From: Trachelipus rathkii
Lineage: Eukaryota > Arthropoda > Malacostraca > Isopoda > Trachelipodidae
Assembly (NCBI GenBank): GCA_015478945.1
Contig: JABUQX010100034.1
Coordinates: 1 to 15,000, forward strand
DNA length: 15,000 bases
Direction of reading: 5' to 3'
In this document: one piece after another, positions 10,546 to 15,000 of the stretch
Numbering within the stretch: position 1 is the stretch's first letter
Layout of the letters: each line of letters opens with the position of its first letter
Position numbers and translations under genes: made by a program
The notes under the pieces: generated by a model
Database searches by the model: none
What the model was told of the DNA's origin: nothing
What the model saw: the letters and a program-made list of their open reading frames with translations, nothing else

Positions 10546-10930
10546 TAAATTACAATGGGATGGTGCTTAATCACTGCCTCGCATCAGCGATTACGACCGG
10601 CAATGCGTATACTTGCTGCCCAAATGCTTGACTCTCCTGATGTAATTTGTATATTGTCTGATTGATCTTGAGGATGCTGCCCTCCTCGAACCGCTATATT
10701 GAATCCAAGAGGAATTCAGAGGACAGTGGTTAAACTTCCACTAAACATTCTGGGCGGTTCATCGAGCTCAATTATCCATCATATCCAGGGACTGGGCGGC
10801 GCATTCGCACTGTGGAGTGCGGATCGTAGTGATCAAGCGTGTACCGGAATGATGCGAATCGTGTCCCAAGCGGTCAGATCTTCCTCGCATAAGCGTTCCT
10901 CGCCACCGTTCAGGTTCACGTCATGATGAT
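10546..10930. other. GC-rich patch, possible remnant of a coding gene, strand uncertain
   Basis: A sharply bounded patch near 50 percent GC between AT-rich flanks, which usually signals former coding sequence in such a genome. The plus strand has a 75-codon frame at 10699-10926 containing IQGLGGAF. A Gly-Leu-Gly-Gly start is reminiscent of the minor capsid-like protein of Polintons, but the similarity is too short to rely on. On the minus strand, frame pieces such as NGGEERLCEEDLTAWDTIR at about 10846-10902 also look protein-like. I cannot decide the strand or the product. It lies downstream of the degenerate polymerase C-terminus, so another gene of the same element is a reasonable guess. 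Confidence 0.25.
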
Positions 10931-11189
10931 AATGGCTACTTACCTGTTGCCACATCCGAAGTAGTACAGTGGTATCTGTGTAATATTCGAGCGTTATCAT
11001 CGTTCAAGACTCTATGCTCAGTTCTCCCGGTACAGTTATTTCTTTCTTAGCATACTCTTTCACAGTTCCAACATCTTTATACCATACTTATTTTCAGTCA
11101 TATGGCGACTCTGAGACAAAGTTTAATGATCATTCTCCGTTTCCTATAGTCGTAATAATCGGTTGTTTGCTTTTAGATAATTTAAATTA
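10931..11189. other. Short spacer between the GC-rich patch and the polymerase remnant
   Basis: No open frame of note and no repeat. An AT-rich run at about 11175-11195 lies just beyond the likely C-terminus of the polymerase remnant and would suit an intergenic region. Confidence 0.4.
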
Positions 11190-14100
11190 AATATATTACG
11201 AATAGGTACCATCTTCTCTTTTTTTCAGTACGCGTACTGGAGTTCGATATTACTCTGACGTCGGTCCTATGTCTAAGAGTTCTGTCTAGTCTGTTTTTAT
11301 CCATTGTAGGAGTTTCCGGAGAGCTCATTTCTGGGTTAGGTTTCCGAGAACTTTGCACCACGTTTTCAGTGTGGCGGGCATATATCTTATTTCTTATTTC
11401 TCGTCGTCAAGTTGGCTATGAAGACTACAGCTGTTCGGTGTCGCAGTTAGAGAACCCTCTGTCCGACAGAGTCTATAAGGATGTCACATACAATCCAATA
11501 CGTGCATAGCATGTTGGTTGAATGCAGCTACATGCCATTTGTGGGCTTTATGCACCGTTCTCGAATTTTGCGTATAGTAGTCGTAATGTGTCAACCTCTA
11601 CAATATTGGTGATCCTAACGCTACAAATGATATTATACGTAATCTTTCCAAAGGTCGAAGCATTTCTATTCATTCAGCTCCCAAACATTGCATCGTAGCT
11701 TGAGCAGTTTAGAATATCCTCAATTACGCGGCACTACCGTTTGGGTTTTATATACGCTTCCTCCAAAGAGTAGTTCATGGAGAGTTTAGTCTAGTACCGT
11801 ACGCAAATGCTATATTGAGGTTATGGCTTGATGTTTATCTTATGATTTTAAAATGACGTCTCATCCGATTCCTCTGTGAAATCCGCTAATAGTTTAATCT
11901 TGGTTGAATATATTCAGGTGATAGACTTTAGATTGCCTCGTACCATTCCATTTCCTAAGTTGAAGTACCCTTTGAAGTTTTCTTTCAGTCTCCACTTCAT
12001 GAACCGGTTTCTTCCACTATTTTTGCCTGAATATATTATATTAATCAGACATCTTGATTGCCAGACTTCATATAAGTTTCTTTTTAGATTTTTATATTCC
12101 TAATCTGCATTAGTAGCAGTTCTAATTCGGGACTGCAGTAGACACCCTTAAGCATCCGCTGGTTATCAGTGTGGCGGCATATATTACCTTCATACAGATT
12201 CACTTACATTGTGCGATCGAGGGTGAAAGATGAGTCGTCATTCAATAACGTCCGGAGCAAAACAGAAGTGTGTACAGAATCCGTGGAAGGCAGTATGCTA
12301 ACGGTATGATAGGCTATCCAAGTATGTGGTGTTAAATATCTTAATGTTGACGAAATCGTTAATTCGAACGGCAACTACACGTCCTGTGGTTTCGTGGGTA
12401 ATTTCGCTGCAGGAAACCGTTTTAGGTTTATTTGTATCAATATGGGTATAAGAGTATGAAGGTGAAATCGAGGTAGTGAGTTTCACACCACCCCCTTCCG
12501 TAGTGAGGATAGTAGTACATATACTTGAACGGGCTTTCAAGTGCGCCCGCCATATAGAGCGTCTCCCACAACTCAAATCTGCTCGTTTTTGCCTTAATTT
12601 CTATTGCCCTGTGGCTTGTCATTTATGCACCTAAAGTTTTCAATTGTTTCGTGTCTAATTATTTTCGTTTCACGTAAAATGGTAGACTTATCAACCAGTC
12701 TGCTTATTCATCTTTATTCCATTCGCAGCCCCACACCCTCACTAAACCCAGAACCCTGCATTCCTATAATCCTCTCCTGCGCATAATGGTCGCAGTGTAA
12801 TTCGATCTAGAGGCTGGAGATCTTCACCAATTCTTTGTCAGACGGCATATCACATGCCTGATTTGTTCTCATGTTCCATATATATTCCGTGTGTTAGAGG
12901 AAGATCACTACTATTTCTTCCATTAGCGTTAGCTCGGGTCTCGGGTGTCCCCTCCTATCATTCAGCTTAATCATCTGCTCATTAACGTTAATATGTTTTT
13001 GAGTAACGAAGACGTCGCCGTTAATGGGGACGTATTCTCAAACAGGTACCTGAGATAACCATCAGAGCTTTGACGGCAATCATGTTATATCTTGTTTATT
13101 TTGATGGTTCGCTCGGTCGCTCCATTCCTTGCAGTTGTTCATTCTGAATACGTCTTGCACTGTTGTTACATTCATACAAGTTCAGCCAGAAGCCTCCGAA
13201 ACGAGTAATTATTCCTTTCATCTGGCGCGTTTCTATCGCATCATATGGGCCCAAAAGTGACTTCCTCAGGCATGTAACCAGCTATCTAGAAGACATCGTA
13301 TTCATAACATACAGGACGACTTATGGTGTTGCACTCAATTCATTTGGTCAAACCAATCAATTTTATAAATCCCGTAGGAAATTGTCCTCTGAATTTCTCA
13401 AAACTACTTCTTTGCGTAAAATTGTTTGCACTATCCGTGGATTACACCAGTAAGGTCATTTCATTCGGCCTTTGAATGCATAACTCGTGCTAATTGTTAA
13501 TTAACTGTGGATTCAGACACTATTGTCTTCAAATTCGTGTCCGCTTTCATCGTTTGTCGCTCAATCGCGGTCTCTATTTCGTTGCAAACACATTTCTCTT
13601 CTGGCGCATTCGTGTCTTATAATTCTAGGTGTGATTCCTTGCAGCTCTAAATCGTAAAAGATATCCCTCTATAGTTACTCACACACCACCTTTCAAGATC
13701 CAATGCCATTTAGGTATACTCTCTTTAATGACGCAAAAGGCATGATAACAGTATTAGGTATCTTTGAAATTAAATGTTACGTACTTAGCAGTTAGCTGTT
13801 ATGATTTTGGGTGCGACATTCTTCATCAGATTGAAGAGATGATATAGTCAGCTCCAGGTCGGTGACTAAGCAAGTTTGCTATATTCCACGAACTTTGTAG
13901 TCAAACTTTCCGCGCCGTTGTGACGCTGCAACTACTATTTATATATAGCTTTCCTGTTGTGACATCGGAGTAAACTTGAAGTAAGGTAGTATTGTATTAG
14001 AAACTGATCTACAGGGCAATCTCTGATGGTCTCCTTCAGCTTCTAAATTCAGATTTAAAGATTCATCTCATCCGCTTGGTCCCACACTTACCTGCACTGA

Positions 14101-14466
14101 ATCATTGCCTGAGATCATTTCTCGCCGCATTTTCATTAACACACTACATGCTCCTAGATAAAGGTACGGCAAGCATGTCTGTGACATGATTCGAACTTTA
14201 ATTTCCAATTCTATATATACGTTTGATTATATGTTGTTAAATGATTTCAATGTTCGTAATAAAAAGGTTGAACACTTCTCGTGTTTTTTTCTTTGCTTCA
14301 ATGCTTATCAGCAGGGAATCTTAATCTTCTCTCATGTAACATCATGATTATCTACTCCGTTTGCAACCATACTTTTCAATTGCATACACTGCAATGGATA
14401 TGTCCACAGTCATGTCGGTGATTACCTTTCATCGTCAGCCACATTAATCTCATCGCAAAGGGTGCA
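11190..14466 (-). pseudogene. polB: Fragmented continuation of a Polinton-type protein-primed DNA polymerase B
   Basis: Family B polymerases of this kind copy the element's own DNA from a protein primer. Read on the minus strand in changing frames, pieces occur in the family's order. They are: C-x2-C at 14455-14466 directly after the TGA; HRHDCGHIHCSVCN at about 14382-14420; an H-x-CYMR block at 14330-14346; traces of the KG-FPH-FN block at 13022-13073; an EQMIKL segment at 12951-12983; an ELVK-D segment at 12789-12839; DALYGGRT unbroken at 12540-12563; YLDFT followed by LYPY (palm motif A, with an insertion) at 12440-12475; and IK-x-YL-x-L-x-YR at 12298-12350. Weaker traces of motif B (Lys/Leu/Asn/Gly-Lys pattern) lie at 11926-11983 and of motif C (Y-x-D-T-D-S type) at 11781-11796. 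Spacing A to C is about 215 codons, as expected. The frame breaks every few dozen bases. The left end near 11190-11240 is approximate. Confidence 0.7.
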
Positions 14467-15000
14467 TCACTTTGAAGTTTTCCTTGCAAGTATACTCAAG
14501 CGTGGGTAAAAACATTCATCATTGTAGAAGTCCCTGTTACAATCATTGCAGTGTGGAAGTTTCGCATTAGCGTCAGGTTTCCCTTTACACTTGTAGGTTA
14601 AACACTGGGTACATCTATATTCCGTACATTCATCCCTTAAATGCCTAGTTATATTGTCCGTGAAGCTGTAGCAGAGATTACAGAGAATGGCCCCTTTAAT
14701 TAATGTCGCATCTATACTGCCTATAGCGAGTTTGATGGTGTCTTTCGGGAACGGGTAGTAGTAGTGGGTATTAACTTTATCATATCCTATTATATATAAG
14801 GGTAGACTTCTGTCCAGTTCATGCGGTTTAAAAACTATCTCTAGGAGGTGATGTACAGTATTAGCAAAAACGAATATACGGCAATTCAAATATTTTTCTA
14901 TCTTTGCAAAATGTTCAGGAATCATTGGGTCTTCATATTCCAGACTGCACTTGAGCGCAATTTCCTTCCCTAATGTAGTTAGGGAGCCAGGTGTGAAATC
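14467..15000 (-). CDS. polB: N-terminal part of a Polinton/Maverick-type DNA polymerase B, open to the right edge
   Basis: The frame is open from the right edge (first complete codon 14998-15000) to TGA at 14467-14469: 177 residues. The ATG at 14923-14925 is not the start, because the frame stays open upstream and the true start lies beyond the window. Numbering from the edge, residues about 25-105 form an alpha/beta region with IEKYLNCRIFVF and LPLYIIG. A cysteine-rich part follows: C107-x2-C110, H120, C125, C130-x2-C133, C138, C151-x2-C154 and C163. Regular C-x2-C pairs of this kind precede the exonuclease domain in Polinton and related PolB proteins. Further C-x2-C and H-x-C pieces of the same region continue beyond the stop, so the stop is a break and not the natural C-terminus. 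Bidnavirus, adintovirus or linear-plasmid polymerases are the alternatives. Confidence 0.75.
   Translation of the reverse strand, partial: DFTPGSLTTLGKEIALKCSLEYEDPMIPEHFAKIEKYLNCRIFVFANTVHHLLEIVFKPHELDRSLPLYIIGYDKVNTHYYYPFPKDTIKLAIGSIDATLIKGAILCNLCYSFTDNITRHLRDECTEYRCTQCLTYKCKGKPDANAKLPHCNDCNRDFYNDECFYPRLSILARKTSK

Noticed and set aside
10851..10872. Minus-strand TGGGACACGATTC resembling polymerase motif C
   Set aside because: It is about 530 codons from motif A and beyond the likely C-terminus, and it needs a base insertion to read as the motif.
12276..12300. Minus-strand segment with ACGGATTCTGT resembling polymerase motif C
   Set aside because: It lies only about 150 bases after motif A, whereas the family needs roughly 200 codons between them; the candidate near 11790 fits the spacing better.
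1..15000. CRISPR array, rRNA, tRNA or bacterial operon
   Set aside because: There are no regularly spaced direct repeats with spacers, no recognisable rRNA or tRNA cores, no tandem same-strand genes with ribosome-binding sites, and the repeat content is eukaryotic.

Overview
The window looks like AT-rich animal nuclear DNA, most likely from an arthropod or another invertebrate. It holds the relic of a Jockey-like LINE, a degenerate GACTCC-rich repeat, a long foldback element, many TA-rich tracts, and a protein-primed family B DNA polymerase of Polinton/Maverick type. There is no bacterial gene layout, no rRNA or tRNA I can recognise, no CRISPR array, and no intact host gene. The organism assignment is inference from repeat content only.

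Layout: 63-282 is a TA/TTA microsatellite. 285-1290 (minus) is the 3' end of a LINE ORF2 with about five reading-frame breaks and at least one in-frame stop. 1289-1503 is a short GACTCC-rich repeat that abuts or interrupts the LINE. About 1590-2413 is a large imperfect inverted repeat with a 59-nt loop; its right arm becomes steadily more divergent outward. From about 2.4 to 10.5 kb the sequence has no convincing gene. It alternates between very AT-rich blocks, moderately GC-rich patches (about 3.95-4.03, 6.08-6.42 and 10.55-10.93 kb) and a zone whose strand skew flips near 8465.

The most interesting part is the right third. On the minus strand, 14467-15000 is a clean open frame running off the right edge. 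It carries the cysteine-rich N-terminal region of a Polinton-type PolB. Left of 14467 the same gene continues to about 11.2 kb as fragments: zinc-knuckle pieces, pre-palm motifs, an unbroken DALYGGRT, the palm motif A region, and weaker motif B and C traces. They lie in the expected order and roughly the expected spacing, but the frame changes every 10-40 bases.

Because the breaks are mostly small insertions and deletions, and because the right arm of the foldback also degrades outward from about 2.1 kb, I suspect that about 2.2-14.46 kb is uncorrected long-read sequence bridging two cleaner contigs. Heavy natural decay is the alternative. If the first view is right, the missing genes between 2.4 and 11 kb, possibly the rest of a Polinton, may be present in the organism but unreadable here.
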